Source: Paucidesulfovibrio sp036541255 (GTDB taxonomy: Bacteria; Desulfobacterota; Desulfovibrionia; Desulfovibrionales; Desulfovibrionaceae). Taken from it: DNA of 64,000 nucleotides. Below the pieces are notes generated by a model. The model did not search any database, had not been told where the DNA came from, and worked only from the letters and a program-made list of their open reading frames with translations. The stretch spans positions 1-64,000 of the forward strand of contig JAZHDD010000020.1 in NCBI GenBank assembly GCA_036541255.1. Reading direction: 5' to 3'. Every line of letters begins with the position of its first letter. The first letter of the stretch is position 1. The translations under genes were made by a program, and so were the position numbers. Positions 1-8,117 of the stretch are shown piece by piece.

Positions 1-6
1 GGAGAG

Positions 7-729
7 TTGAGAGGGAGGAGGCCGGCCACGTCCATCGCGTCCCTGATCGACCATACGTTGCTCGCTCCGCAGGCCGGTCCCGGCCAGGTGGAACAGCTTT
101 GCCGCGAGGCAACGGAATACGGATTCAAGGCGGTCTGCGTCCATGCATGGCATGTGAAGCGGGCCGCTTCCGCATTGCAGGGGAGCTGGGTCCTGCCCAT
201 CACCGTGGTGGGTTTTCCTCATGGCGCGTCATTGAGCGCGGTCAAGGCATTCGAGGCGGCGCAGGCCGTTGCAGTGGGGGCACTGGAAATTGACATGGTG
301 CTGAATGCGGGCGCGCTGGTCAGCGGCGATTCCGAGTTCGTGGCTCAGGATATCGCTGCCGTTGTCCAGGCTGTCCCCGGCGTGCCTGTCAAGGTCATCC
401 TGGAAACCTGCCTGCTTTCCGATGAACAGAAACGGCTTGCCTGCGTCCTGGCACGTGAGGCCGGGGCCGCCTTTGTCAAGACCAGCACAGGTTTCGGTTC
501 CAAAGGAGCGACCTGCGAGGATGTCCGCCTTATGCGCGAAACCGTTGGAGCCGGCATGGGTGTCAAGGCCAGCGGCGGCATCCGCAACTTGGCCACGGCC
601 CTGGAACTGATCCGTGCCGGGGCCGACCGTATCGGCACTTCCTCCTCCGTGGGCATTGTCCTTGAAGAGGCTGGTCAAACTTCCGGGTCTAGGGCAGAAG
701 AGGGTCGGGAGGACGAATATGACCGCTGA
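7..729 (+). CDS. deoC: deoxyribose-phosphate aldolase
   Basis: DeoC splits 2-deoxy-D-ribose 5-phosphate into acetaldehyde and glyceraldehyde 3-phosphate, the last step of deoxynucleoside catabolism in the cytoplasm. The 240-residue product is a single TIM-barrel of normal family length. It opens with the family signature SLIDHTLLAP and has the Schiff-base lysine K158 in FVKTSTGF and the second conserved lysine K187 in GVKASGGI. The visible start is a TTG six bases into the window, with GGAG only two bases before it. The true start may therefore lie upstream, and the N-terminus should be treated as uncertain. The 3' end overlaps the cbiC start by 11 bases, so the two are translationally linked although their pathways differ. 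A purine nucleoside phosphorylase gene, functionally related in nucleoside salvage, lies about 4 kb downstream. Confidence 0.9.
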   Translation: MRGRRPATSIASLIDHTLLAPQAGPGQVEQLCREATEYGFKAVCVHAWHVKRAASALQGSWVLPITVVGFPHGASLSAVKAFEAAQAVAVGALEIDMVLNAGALVSGDSEFVAQDIAAVVQAVPGVPVKVILETCLLSDEQKRLACVLAREAGAAFVKTSTGFGSKGATCEDVRLMRETVGAGMGVKASGGIRNLATALELIRAGADRIGTSSSVGIVLEEAGQTSGSRAEEGREDEYDR

Positions 730-1369
730 AATTAAGCTTGATCCGGCACGGAAGCCATTGGAAATTGAAAATAAATCCCTGGGTATCATCGATTCGGAAG
801 TGCCGCTGCCGCGCCCGTTCGAGGGCGTGGAGTGGGAAGTGGTGCGGCGCATGATCCATACCACTGCGGATTTCGAGATGCTTGATTTGGTGCGTTTTCA
901 TCCGCAGGCCGTGGTTTCGGGACTCGCCGCAATGCGCTCTGGGGCCGTGATCGTCACGGATACGGAAATGGCCCGCATGGGCATTCCTGTTCGGCGCATG
1001 GAACCGCTGGGCTGTACCGTGCACTGTCTCATGAATGACCCGCGCGTAGCCGAACAAGCGAAAAGCCGAGGATTGACCCGGGCACGGGTAGCCGTGGACA
1101 GGGCCGTCGAAGAGCTTGCGCCGAATATCTGGGTCATCGGCAATGCTCCGACAGCCTTGATTCGTTTGCTGGAATTGGCTGAGCAGGGTCATGCCCGGCC
1201 CGCGCTTGTGGTGGGCATGCCTGTGGGTTTTGTCAATGCTGCCGAGTCCAAGGATATGCTGCTTGCCCAGGACCGTCTGCCGTATGTTTCCGTGCAAGGC
1301 CGAAAAGGCGGCTCCGCCCTTGCCGCCTGTGTGATAAACGCTCTCGCTGAAGTTGTTTTACGTGGCTGA
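719..1369 (+). CDS. cbiC: precorrin-8X / cobalt-precorrin-8 methylmutase
   Basis: CbiC/CobH moves a methyl group from C-11 to C-12 of the corrin ring, giving (cobalt-)hydrogenobyrinate in cobalamin synthesis. The 216-residue protein has the family hallmark RRMIHTTADFEM with the catalytic histidine at residue 47, followed by the VRFHP and VTDTEMARMG segments. The ATG at 719 is chosen because GGGAGG lies seven bases upstream and the N-terminus then matches family length; a longer in-frame extension into deoC is not needed. In an anaerobe the anaerobic (Cbi) route is expected, hence the symbol. No other cobalamin genes are in the window, but a cobalamin riboswitch precedes nrdD near 45.9 kb, so the organism both makes and senses B12. 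Confidence 0.9.
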   Translation: MTAEIKLDPARKPLEIENKSLGIIDSEVPLPRPFEGVEWEVVRRMIHTTADFEMLDLVRFHPQAVVSGLAAMRSGAVIVTDTEMARMGIPVRRMEPLGCTVHCLMNDPRVAEQAKSRGLTRARVAVDRAVEELAPNIWVIGNAPTALIRLLELAEQGHARPALVVGMPVGFVNAAESKDMLLAQDRLPYVSVQGRKGGSALAACVINALAEVVLRG

Positions 1370-1480
1370 TTCAGCCTAAATTACTCCGAAACAGATTGCA
1401 TTGACCAACCTTTGGTGTTAGTGCCCGAGGCGTGTAAGGCCCGTCCAGGGCCATAATCTTTCAAATTCCAGGTAGGGGAC

Positions 1481-1702
1481 ATGGCCAAGGAGAAAGGGAA
1501 CAGCAAGGTCACCATCTATCCGGATTGGTGCAAGGGATGCGGGATTTGCGTCGCATTCTGTCCGGCGAAGGTCATCGAGTTGGACGGCCAGGGAAAGGCG
1601 CGGGTTGTGCGTGAACAGGACTGTATCCATTGCGGTTTCTGTGAGCTGCATTGCCCGGATTTTGCCATCGTGGTGACGGATATCGAACGGTGTACCAAGT
1701 AA
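1481..1702 (+). CDS. korD: 2-oxoacid:ferredoxin oxidoreductase, delta (ferredoxin) subunit
   Basis: This 73-residue 2x[4Fe-4S] ferredoxin-type protein passes electrons from the oxidoreductase core to free ferredoxin. Two full cluster motifs are visible: C17, C20, C23, C27 followed by P, and C48, C51, C54, C58 followed by P. It is the first gene of a four-gene set (korD, korA, korB, korC) with gaps of 2-11 bases or overlap. The ATG at 1481 follows a GGTAGGGGAC segment. The subunit order and sizes match KorDABC-type 2-oxoglutarate:ferredoxin oxidoreductases. A branched-chain 2-oxoacid (Vor) specificity cannot be excluded from sequence alone. Confidence 0.85.
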   Translation: MAKEKGNSKVTIYPDWCKGCGICVAFCPAKVIELDGQGKARVVREQDCIHCGFCELHCPDFAIVVTDIERCTK

Positions 1703-1713
1703 GGTGGTGAGAC

Positions 1714-2865
1714 ATGGCGGGCGGTAGGAAAAAGAAACAGAAAGAGCTTTTCGCACTCGGCAATGAAGCCGTGGTCGAAGGGGCGCTGCTGGCTGGCTGC
1801 TCCTTTTATGGAGGGTATCCCATCACCCCGTCCAGCGAGGTCATGGAGATCATGGCTCAGCGGTTGCCCAAGACCGAGGATGGCGTTTTTCTCCAGATGG
1901 AGGATGAAATCGCCAGCATGGGCGCGGTGATTGGCGCATCCCTGGCAGGTCGCAAGGCCATGACCGCCACCTCGGGTCCTGGTTTTTCTCTGATGCAGGA
2001 GCATTTGGGCTATGCCTGCATGGTGGAGGCGCCGTTGGTGTTGGTCAATGTCATGCGCGGCGGACCATCCACGGGCCTGCCCACATGTCCGGCCCAGGGC
2101 GATGTGCAGCAGGCGCGCTGGGGCACGCACGGCGATCATCCCATTATCGTGCTTTCCGCTTCCAATGTACAGGAATGTTTGGAGATGACGATCCAGGCCT
2201 TCAATATGGCCGAGAAATTCCGTACGCCGGTTATCCTGCTTCTGGATGAGATCACGGCGCATACCCGGGAGAAGATCGTCATTCCTCGAGCGGACGAATA
2301 CGAGGTCTTCAACCGCGTGGTTCCGACCATGCCGCCCGAATGGTACAAGCCGTTCGAAGAGACTGTGCGCGGCGTGCCGCCCATGCCGCCCATCGGTTCG
2401 GGCTATCGTTTCCACGTCACCGGCTTGACGCATGACCACAACGGTTTCCCCACGCAGCGGCCTGAAGAGGTTGTGGATCTCATGCAGCGCATGTTCCGCA
2501 AGATCGACCAGTTCCTGCCGCAGGTTTCCCTTGTAGACGAAATTCAAACGGAAGATGCCGAAGTCGGCGTCATTGCCTACGGCTCTGTGGCCCGCTCGGC
2601 GGAATTGGCTGTCGAGCAGGCTCGTGAGCGCGGGGTCAAGGCCGGTCTGATCAAGCTCAAGACTCTCTTCCCCTATCCGCGTGCAGCTACGGAAAAGCTG
2701 ATGCGGCAGGCGCGCGCCATCATCGTGCCCGAGATGAACATGGGGCAGATGTCGCGCGAGGTGAAGCGGGTGAACAACGGCAAGACCATGGTCCGGGCCC
2801 TGAACCGTGTGGACGGCCAGATCATCACTCCCTCGGAAATCCTCAAGGCGATCATGCAGGTGTAG
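1714..2865 (+). CDS. korA: 2-oxoacid:ferredoxin oxidoreductase, alpha subunit
   Basis: KorA is the 2-oxoacid-binding subunit of the thiamine-diphosphate enzyme that converts 2-oxoglutarate, CoA and oxidised ferredoxin to succinyl-CoA. The 383-residue protein carries the GGYPITPSSEVME signature near residue 30, the QMEDEIASMGAVIGASLAG segment near residue 65 and the ATSGPGFSLM turn. The C-terminal part is the transketolase C-terminal-like domain. It begins 11 bases after korD, with GGTGAGAC before the ATG, and ends 2 bases before korB. In sulfate reducers this enzyme usually supplies biosynthetic 2-oxoglutarate or succinyl-CoA in an incomplete TCA cycle. That role is known for the family, not shown here. 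Confidence 0.9.
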   Translation: MAGGRKKKQKELFALGNEAVVEGALLAGCSFYGGYPITPSSEVMEIMAQRLPKTEDGVFLQMEDEIASMGAVIGASLAGRKAMTATSGPGFSLMQEHLGYACMVEAPLVLVNVMRGGPSTGLPTCPAQGDVQQARWGTHGDHPIIVLSASNVQECLEMTIQAFNMAEKFRTPVILLLDEITAHTREKIVIPRADEYEVFNRVVPTMPPEWYKPFEETVRGVPPMPPIGSGYRFHVTGLTHDHNGFPTQRPEEVVDLMQRMFRKIDQFLPQVSLVDEIQTEDAEVGVIAYGSVARSAELAVEQARERGVKAGLIKLKTLFPYPRAATEKLMRQARAIIVPEMNMGQMSREVKRVNNGKTMVRALNRVDGQIITPSEILKAIMQV

Positions 2866-2867
2866 TC

Positions 2868-3707
2868 ATGTCAGAAGTCATAGGCAATCATATCATTCAC
2901 AAGTATTTGAGGCACAACAAGAAATTCCCGCATGTGCTCTGTCCCGGCTGCGGCCACGGCATTGCCCTGGGCGCGCTCATCCGCAGCGTGCATTGCCTCG
3001 GCCTGAAAAAGGACGACGTGGTCATCGTGGCGGGTATCGGGTGTTCCGGCAGACTGGCCGTGTATGTGGACTTCAACACCGTGCATACCACCCATGGACG
3101 CGCATTGACGTTCGCCACGGGCATCAAGATGGCCAAGCCCGAGCTGAACGTCATCTGCATTATGGGCGACGGCGACGCCTTGGCCATCGGCGGCAACCAC
3201 CTCATTCACGCTGCCCGGCGCAACATCGGCATCACCGCCTTGATCCTGAACAACAACATCTACGGCATGACCGGCGGCCAATGCTCCCCGACCACGCCGC
3301 ACGGTTCGTTCTCCATGACCTCGCCTTTCGGCCAGCTGGAAAAAGGCTTTGACATCGTTGAATTGACCCGCGCGGCTGGGGCGAACTTCGTGGCCCGAGG
3401 TTCCGCATTCCACGCCCAGCAATTGGACAAACTGATGATCCAGGCCTTGCAGCATCCGGGGTTCAGCATGGTGGAGGTTGTTTCGCCCTGCCACACGCAG
3501 TTTGGCCGCAAGAACAAGTACAAAGGCCCCGTGGACATGTACCAGTGGCTCAAGAAGAGCGCCACGCCTCTGGAGCGCTACGACGAGCTTGACGAGGCCA
3601 AGCGCGTTGGCCGTTTTCCCACGGGCGTGTTCGTGGACAACGATGCCCCTGGTCTGGAAGAGCAGTATCAGGCGCTCAAGGCGCAAATGCGGGGGCAGTC
3701 CAAATGA
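2868..3707 (+). CDS. korB: 2-oxoacid:ferredoxin oxidoreductase, beta (TPP) subunit
   Basis: KorB binds thiamine diphosphate and one iron-sulfur cluster and carries out the oxidative decarboxylation together with KorA. In the 279 residues the sequence shows CPGCGHG at 25-31, the TPP/Mg motif starting at GDGD (100-103) and closing at NNN (128-130), then IYGMTGGQ. This is the standard layout of the two-subunit-core Kor/Vor family. Its stop overlaps the korC start by four bases. A late cysteine (SPCHT, about residue 206) fits the fourth cluster ligand seen in relatives. Substrate choice between 2-oxoglutarate and branched-chain oxoacids remains an inference. Confidence 0.9.
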   Translation: MSEVIGNHIIHKYLRHNKKFPHVLCPGCGHGIALGALIRSVHCLGLKKDDVVIVAGIGCSGRLAVYVDFNTVHTTHGRALTFATGIKMAKPELNVICIMGDGDALAIGGNHLIHAARRNIGITALILNNNIYGMTGGQCSPTTPHGSFSMTSPFGQLEKGFDIVELTRAAGANFVARGSAFHAQQLDKLMIQALQHPGFSMVEVVSPCHTQFGRKNKYKGPVDMYQWLKKSATPLERYDELDEAKRVGRFPTGVFVDNDAPGLEEQYQALKAQMRGQSK

Positions 3708-4315
3708 ATCAGAACGTGCAGCTTGAGCGATTTGAGATTCGGCTATCCGGTCTGGGCGGCCAGGGCATCATTACCCTGGGCCGCGTACTCGGCACCGGTT
3801 TGGCCCTGGGGCACGGCTACCAGGTCACCCAGACGCAAAGCTACGGGCCGGAGGCGCGCGGCGGCTCCAGCCGTTGCGACCTAGTGGTCAGCTCGGGCGC
3901 CATCAGTTATCCCAAGGCGGAAAGTCTTGACCTGCTGGTGGCCCTGTCCCAGGAAGCCTGCAATTCCTATTACCGTTTTCTCAAGCCCGGGGGCATCCTG
4001 GTGCTGGAAAGCGATTTGGTCAAACAGCCGCCCACGAACATCTATCTGGGGTTGCCTTTCACGGAGATGGCCCGCAAGAAAGTGGGCATTGTTCAGGCCA
4101 TGAACACCCTGGTGCTCGGTGCCGTGACCTATTTGCTGCCCTTTGCCGAACAGCGAGTGATGCGCAAATCGCTGCAGGATTCCCTGCCGGCCAAGATCCG
4201 GGACGTGAACACCAAGGCCTTCAATCTTGGTTTCCGTGAGGCAAAAAGAGAATTCGGGGATCAGCCAGAGATGTGGAAGGGCAAGCCCGAGGAAATCAAG
4301 GAAAACGAGATATAA
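3704..4315 (+). CDS. korC: 2-oxoacid:ferredoxin oxidoreductase, gamma subunit
   Basis: The gamma subunit has the family motif RLSGLGGQGIITLGRVLG at about residues 12-29, thought to contact the CoA-binding face, followed by QSYGPEARGGSSRCD. It is 203 residues long and starts at an ATG that overlaps korB by four bases, so the two are translationally coupled. It is the last gene of the korDABC unit and is followed 22 bases later by a strong hairpin terminator at 4338. The charged C-terminal tail is a little longer than in many relatives but unremarkable. Confidence 0.9.
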   Translation: MNQNVQLERFEIRLSGLGGQGIITLGRVLGTGLALGHGYQVTQTQSYGPEARGGSSRCDLVVSSGAISYPKAESLDLLVALSQEACNSYYRFLKPGGILVLESDLVKQPPTNIYLGLPFTEMARKKVGIVQAMNTLVLGAVTYLLPFAEQRVMRKSLQDSLPAKIRDVNTKAFNLGFREAKREFGDQPEMWKGKPEEIKENEI

Positions 4316-4337
4316 CTCGGCGTTGTTCGTCAATGAG

Positions 4338-4367
4338 AAGACCGCCTTTGCAGGCGGTCTTTTTTTT
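4338..4367. terminator. bidirectional rho-independent terminator after korC
   Basis: A perfect 10-bp stem (4338-4347 with 4352-4361) with a TTGC loop is followed by a run of eight T on the plus strand. It separates korC (plus) from the minus-strand lipoprotein gene, whose stop lies at 4371, so it probably serves both convergent units. Confidence 0.9.
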
Positions 4368-4370
4368 GGG

Positions 4371-5021
4371 TCAGAGCGTGGTGCGCACCGAGGGAGTGGT
4401 GCCTCCGCCTGGACGTCTGAGCTGTGGCAGGAGGGTCATGGTGTTCTTGTTCACAGGCAGGGTCCATTGGTAGCCCGCGAGTACGGTTCCGTCCGTGAGT
4501 CTGGCTATTTGTGCGGAAACATAGATGACGTCCGCGCCGATCAGGTAGCTTCCCGTCAATTCGCAGGGCACGTCCGGCGGGGGGCCGTCCTTGTCCAGAG
4601 CCATGGTGGAGTTGCTTTCGGCAACCGGGGCCGGAGCTGCCATGGGCTTGTACCTGGAGGGCGGGGCGATGCGATAGTCCTTCTGGGACAGTCGGGATGC
4701 CACCTGTTCGGCGACAATGCGGCCAAACGGCGAAGGGTCTCCTGCATCGGCAATATTGATGAAGGAACGGATATGGATGACAGCTGTCTCGTCCACATCG
4801 TTGGAAAGGTCGGAAATCAATTCATCTGCCGCCTCGTAGTTGAGGTCGATGATGGGCGTGTCGTCGTCTTCGTAGAGCGGCGCAGTCGTGGGCTTGGAGT
4901 CGAAAACAAAGTCCTTGGTCTTGTCGTAATTGCGTTTGACCTTGCTCCAGGTGCAACCTGCCGTCACTGCCAGAAGCAGGACAACGATCAGGAAAGAGAA
5001 GGGGCGTGGCCGGATACTCAT
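4371..5021 (-). CDS. FlgO-family outer-membrane lipoprotein
   Basis: This 216-residue lipoprotein has a signal peptide ending in LAVTAGC, with the acylated cysteine at residue 23. The start at 5021 is chosen because it gives this signal peptide and has GAGG eight bases upstream; an upstream in-frame ATG would put 19 extra polar residues before it. The central segment (from NYEAADELISDL through VASRLSQKDYRI) matches the FlgO domain, known from Vibrio as an outer-membrane flagellar-associated lipoprotein. It lies downstream of the purine nucleoside phosphorylase gene in the same orientation (61-base gap). motA and motB begin just beyond that gene on the other strand, which fits a motility link. 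Its precise function is not known. Confidence 0.7.
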   Translation of the reverse strand: MSIRPRPFSFLIVVLLLAVTAGCTWSKVKRNYDKTKDFVFDSKPTTAPLYEDDDTPIIDLNYEAADELISDLSNDVDETAVIHIRSFINIADAGDPSPFGRIVAEQVASRLSQKDYRIAPPSRYKPMAAPAPVAESNSTMALDKDGPPPDVPCELTGSYLIGADVIYVSAQIARLTDGTVLAGYQWTLPVNKNTMTLLPQLRRPGGGTTPSVRTTL

Positions 5022-5082
5022 GGAGGGCCTCTTCGTTGGGGTTAAGGTTCTATCCGCTCTATCGGTCGGTAACGCCAAGGGT

Positions 5083-5919
5083 TTAGGCTGGTTGCTCCAT
5101 TATCGGGAGGATTGCGGTCAGTAGTCGCGCCAAGTTTCCCGTTGCTTTCGAGGCCACGTCCACGACTTCTGCATGGGTGGTTTCGGCCATGCAGTCCGGG
5201 AGATTCTTGTTGGTCAAACAGGAAAAAGCCAGGACATCCATGCCCATATGGCGGGCGCAAATGGCCTCCAGCGCAGTGGACATGCCTACGGCGTCCGCAC
5301 CGAGCATGCGGATCATGCGGGTTTCCGCGGGCGTCTCCAATTGCGGACCGCACACCTGGGCGTACACGCCATGCTCCATGCGGATGCCCATTTTCAGAGC
5401 CAGTTCCAGGGCCAATTCGCGTAGCTTGGCAGAGTAGGTGCGGCTCATGTCCGGGAATCTGTCGCCCCAGTCTTCGTTGTTCTGGCCGGTGAGCGGACTT
5501 TGGCCCGTAAGATTGATATGGTCGCTAAGCAACATCAGCGATCCGGTTTCATAGCGGGGGTTCAGTGCGCCTGCGGCATTGGTGAGCACCAGAGTGCGCA
5601 CGCCCAATTCGCCCAGAACGCGGATGCCGAAGCATGCCTCACGCGCCGAAAGGCCCTCATAGAGGTGGGGTCTGCCGGACAGGGCCAAAATCGTACGGTT
5701 CCCGGCCAGGCCGCGCAGCAACTTGGACGCGTGGCTTTGTACGGAAGAGCAGGGGAATCCTGGGAGCTTGGAATATTCAACCTCCTCGCACTCTTGGAGA
5801 AAATCAGCTGTTGACCCGAGGCCTGTGCCCAAAACAATACCGATGGGAGCGGGTTGTGCATTTCCCCATTTTTCCTGTATAAAGGCCACAGTGCGTCGTA
5901 CTTGATCTTGAAAAAGCAA
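5083..5919 (-). CDS. punA: purine nucleoside phosphorylase (PunA/DeoD family II)
   Basis: The enzyme phosphorolyses purine (deoxy)nucleosides to free base and (deoxy)ribose 1-phosphate. The 278-residue length and motifs fit the trimeric NP-II family: GIVLGTGLGS near the N-terminus for phosphate binding, GRPHLYEG, and VLTNAAGAL for base and ribose contacts. A late TNKNLP stretch is also typical. The start is a TTG at 5919, with AAGGGG about ten bases upstream; no nearby ATG gives a family-length protein. It precedes the FlgO-type gene, possibly co-transcribed. Together with deoC it forms a nucleoside-salvage theme on this side of the window. The exact base preference cannot be read from the sequence. 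Confidence 0.85.
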   Translation of the reverse strand: MLFQDQVRRTVAFIQEKWGNAQPAPIGIVLGTGLGSTADFLQECEEVEYSKLPGFPCSSVQSHASKLLRGLAGNRTILALSGRPHLYEGLSAREACFGIRVLGELGVRTLVLTNAAGALNPRYETGSLMLLSDHINLTGQSPLTGQNNEDWGDRFPDMSRTYSAKLRELALELALKMGIRMEHGVYAQVCGPQLETPAETRMIRMLGADAVGMSTALEAICARHMGMDVLAFSCLTNKNLPDCMAETTHAEVVDVASKATGNLARLLTAILPIMEQPA

Positions 5920-6037
5920 GCGGTCGCCCCTTCAGTTGATTGTGGAACAGTCCGATAGCATATGTGCGGCAAGGCCGTACGCCATCGGGTGCAAGGTATG
6001 ACAGAACCGGAATGGAAACAAGGATAGGCTCCGCCAT

Positions 6038-6787
6038 ATGGACATAGCGACCCTCTTCGGTTTGATCGTGGGCCTGGCACTGGTTATCGGCGCCATCTTC
6101 ATCGGCGGGGCAGTGGACGTCTTCGTCAACCTCCCCGGCATGATGATCGTTGTCGGCGGTACCATGGCTTCCATCATGGTGGCCTTCCCGTTCGAGGAAG
6201 TGGTTCAGGCATTCTATGCCGGCATGAAGGCTTTTGGCATGCGCAAGGTCAAGGCGCGGGACGTGATCAACATCATGGTCAAGGTCGCCGAGATCAGCCG
6301 CCGCGAAGGCCTTATGGCTTTGGAGAACGTGCAGACCGAAAACGTGGTGCTCAAGAAGTCCTGCCAGCTCATCGCCGACAACGCGGACCCGCAACTCATC
6401 CGCGACACCCTGCGCATCGAGATCAATGCCATGCGGCGTCGCCACCAGGTGGCCCAGGACGTCTTCAAACGCCTGGGCGGACTTGCCCCGGCATTCGGGA
6501 TGATGGGCACGCTCATCGGCCTGGTGCAGATGCTTTCCCGGCTTGATGACCCGACCACCATTGGTCCGGCCATGGCTGTGGCCATTCTGACTACCTTTTA
6601 CGGCTCCCTCATGGCTACCATGATTTTCATCCCTATTCAGGCCAAGTTGCGCGCGCGCACATTGCAGGAGCAACTCAACCTGGAGATCATTTTCGAAGGT
6701 GCCAAGTCCATCTTGGAGAACAACAACCCCATGCTCGTTTACGAGAAGTTGTCCTCCTTCCTGGCACCCAAGGAACGGGGGCGCTGA
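6038..6787 (+). CDS. motA: flagellar motor stator protein MotA
   Basis: MotA forms the ion channel of the flagellar stator with MotB in the inner membrane. The 249-residue protein has four predicted membrane segments (about 1-22, 30-50, 150-172 and 183-205). It has a long cytoplasmic loop with the charged residues that act on FliG, and the conserved APAFGMMGTLIGLVQML segment of the third helix. Length and sequence are closer to the PomA/MotA type without an extra N-terminal extension. The gene starts at an ATG with only a moderate ribosome site, is separated from the divergent phosphorylase gene by about 118 bases, and is followed by motB after a single base. Confidence 0.93.
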   Translation: MDIATLFGLIVGLALVIGAIFIGGAVDVFVNLPGMMIVVGGTMASIMVAFPFEEVVQAFYAGMKAFGMRKVKARDVINIMVKVAEISRREGLMALENVQTENVVLKKSCQLIADNADPQLIRDTLRIEINAMRRRHQVAQDVFKRLGGLAPAFGMMGTLIGLVQMLSRLDDPTTIGPAMAVAILTTFYGSLMATMIFIPIQAKLRARTLQEQLNLEIIFEGAKSILENNNPMLVYEKLSSFLAPKERGR

Positions 6788-6788
6788 T

Positions 6789-7544
6789 ATGAACAAGGCG
6801 CAGGTCCAGGCTCTGGAAGATGATCCCCTGTTGCAGGAAGCCGAACAGGAGGACGAGGGGCGGGAATGGCTGACCACTTTTGCCGATCTCTCCATGCTGT
6901 TGCTCGTTTTTTTCATCCTGCTGTATTCCATGTCTACTCTGGATACGGAAAAATTCTCTGAGACGTTTTCCTCCGTGACCAAGGCGCTTTCAGGCCGTAT
7001 GCAGGAAATTGCCACCAGCAAGATCAGCCAGGAAGAGGCCGGGGTGTTGCTGGATCAAGTGCTCATGCAGCGGCAGATCATCGAGTCGCAACGCAAGGTT
7101 TTTTCAGAAGTGAAGACGCTCCAGACCGAGAAGGGAATTGAGGGCATCGTCTCGGCGACGTTTGAAAACGGTGTGATCACTCTGCGTGTGCCAGGCGACG
7201 TGTTCTTTGCTCCGGGGCAAGTGGAATTGACGCCATCTGGCAAGAACATTATTCTGTTGCTGAAGGGTGTTTTTACGCAACATCCCGACCAGATTATCAA
7301 TATTCGTGGCTATACCGACGATACGGTCCCAACGGGAGCCAAGTATAAGGATAACTGGGAGGTTTCTTCCCTGCGTGCGGTGAATGTGCTTCGTTTCTTG
7401 CTGGATGAAGGTATTGAGGCCAGCAGGCTTACTGCCACGGGGCTGGCATCGCTCAATCCGCTGGTGCCCAACACCACGGATGAGAATCGAGCCAAGAACC
7501 GCAGGGTTGAGTTTATTCTTGAAAAACGGGTTACGGGCCAATAA
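6789..7544 (+). CDS. motB: flagellar motor stator protein MotB
   Basis: MotB anchors the stator to peptidoglycan and carries the ion-binding aspartate. In 251 residues there is a short N-terminal cytoplasmic part and one transmembrane helix with the essential D33 in FADLSMLLLVFF. A plug/linker region follows, then a C-terminal OmpA-like peptidoglycan-binding domain from about residue 130, with the NIRGYTDD and NRRVEFILEK signatures. The ATG at 6789 overlaps the end of motA closely (TGATATG) and gives the normal N-terminus; a longer in-frame reading begins inside motA and is not believed. No FliL or other flagellar genes follow. Confidence 0.93.
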   Translation: MNKAQVQALEDDPLLQEAEQEDEGREWLTTFADLSMLLLVFFILLYSMSTLDTEKFSETFSSVTKALSGRMQEIATSKISQEEAGVLLDQVLMQRQIIESQRKVFSEVKTLQTEKGIEGIVSATFENGVITLRVPGDVFFAPGQVELTPSGKNIILLLKGVFTQHPDQIINIRGYTDDTVPTGAKYKDNWEVSSLRAVNVLRFLLDEGIEASRLTATGLASLNPLVPNTTDENRAKNRRVEFILEKRVTGQ

Positions 7545-7567
7545 GGCTTCAGGGGGCGTTTCTGAAT

Positions 7568-7945
7568 ATGGGGTATGACATTTCTTTTGGCGATGGTGAG
7601 GATCGGGCGCGACAGGCGTTCCGTACTCGCGTGCCTGATTTGGACGTCAAGTTTCATGCGACGGGCCGGATTTACGGGGTATTGAATCTGAGCGCCACTG
7701 GTTTTGCCGTTCATCCACAGGAGATCCGGATGCCCAAGGGGCAGGAATATGAGGTCTCCTTGTACTTGAATAAAAAGCTTCTTTTGGACAAGGCCGTGGC
7801 CACAGTTGTCCGCATCATGGAGGACGGCTATATTGGCCTTGCCTTTTTTGACCTTACGCGGCAGCAGGCCTTGAAGTTGGACAAGTTGGTTCTTGAGGTG
7901 CAAAAGCGGCTGATTGAATTGCGCAAGTCCCGGCTGGAAGAGTAG
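7568..7945 (+). CDS. PilZ-domain c-di-GMP-binding protein
   Basis: This is a single-domain 125-residue PilZ protein. The RxxxR motif is at residues 15-19 and the second motif NLSATG at 40-45 (consensus D/NxSxxG), so the c-di-GMP-binding residues are intact. It sits 23 bases behind motB in the same direction. A PilZ protein next to the stator genes suggests c-di-GMP control of motor function, as with YcgR in enteric bacteria, but YcgR has an extra N-terminal domain that is absent here. The C-terminal 25 residues are charged and likely helical. Target and function are inferred from context only. Confidence 0.8.
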   Translation: MGYDISFGDGEDRARQAFRTRVPDLDVKFHATGRIYGVLNLSATGFAVHPQEIRMPKGQEYEVSLYLNKKLLLDKAVATVVRIMEDGYIGLAFFDLTRQQALKLDKLVLEVQKRLIELRKSRLEE

Positions 7946-8117
7946 TCGGATTTTATTCTTGCCGGGCATTGGCCCGGAAGAGCCTCTTTATTTGCATCAA
8001 CCGTCCGCAGTCGTTGCGGACCCTGTCTTTTCTGACCCTTGACCCGAACTGGTCCAGGCTCTATGTAGCGATGGACTGTCTGAAGGCAAGTGTTCACTCC
8101 CAACAAGGACGCCGACG

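Noticed and set aside
229..864. Long open frames antisense to deoC and cbiC
   Set aside because: They mirror GC-rich coding genes with clear family motifs and have no ribosome sites or recognisable products.
1438..1452. Small hairpin GGCCC-GTCCA-GGGCC upstream of korD
   Set aside because: Only five base pairs and no T-run; too weak to call a terminator or riboswitch.
5925..5960. Sigma-28-like promoter before motA (TCAGTTGA ... TCCGATAG)
   Set aside because: It resembles the flagellar consensus only partly and the spacing is off; not strong enough to list.
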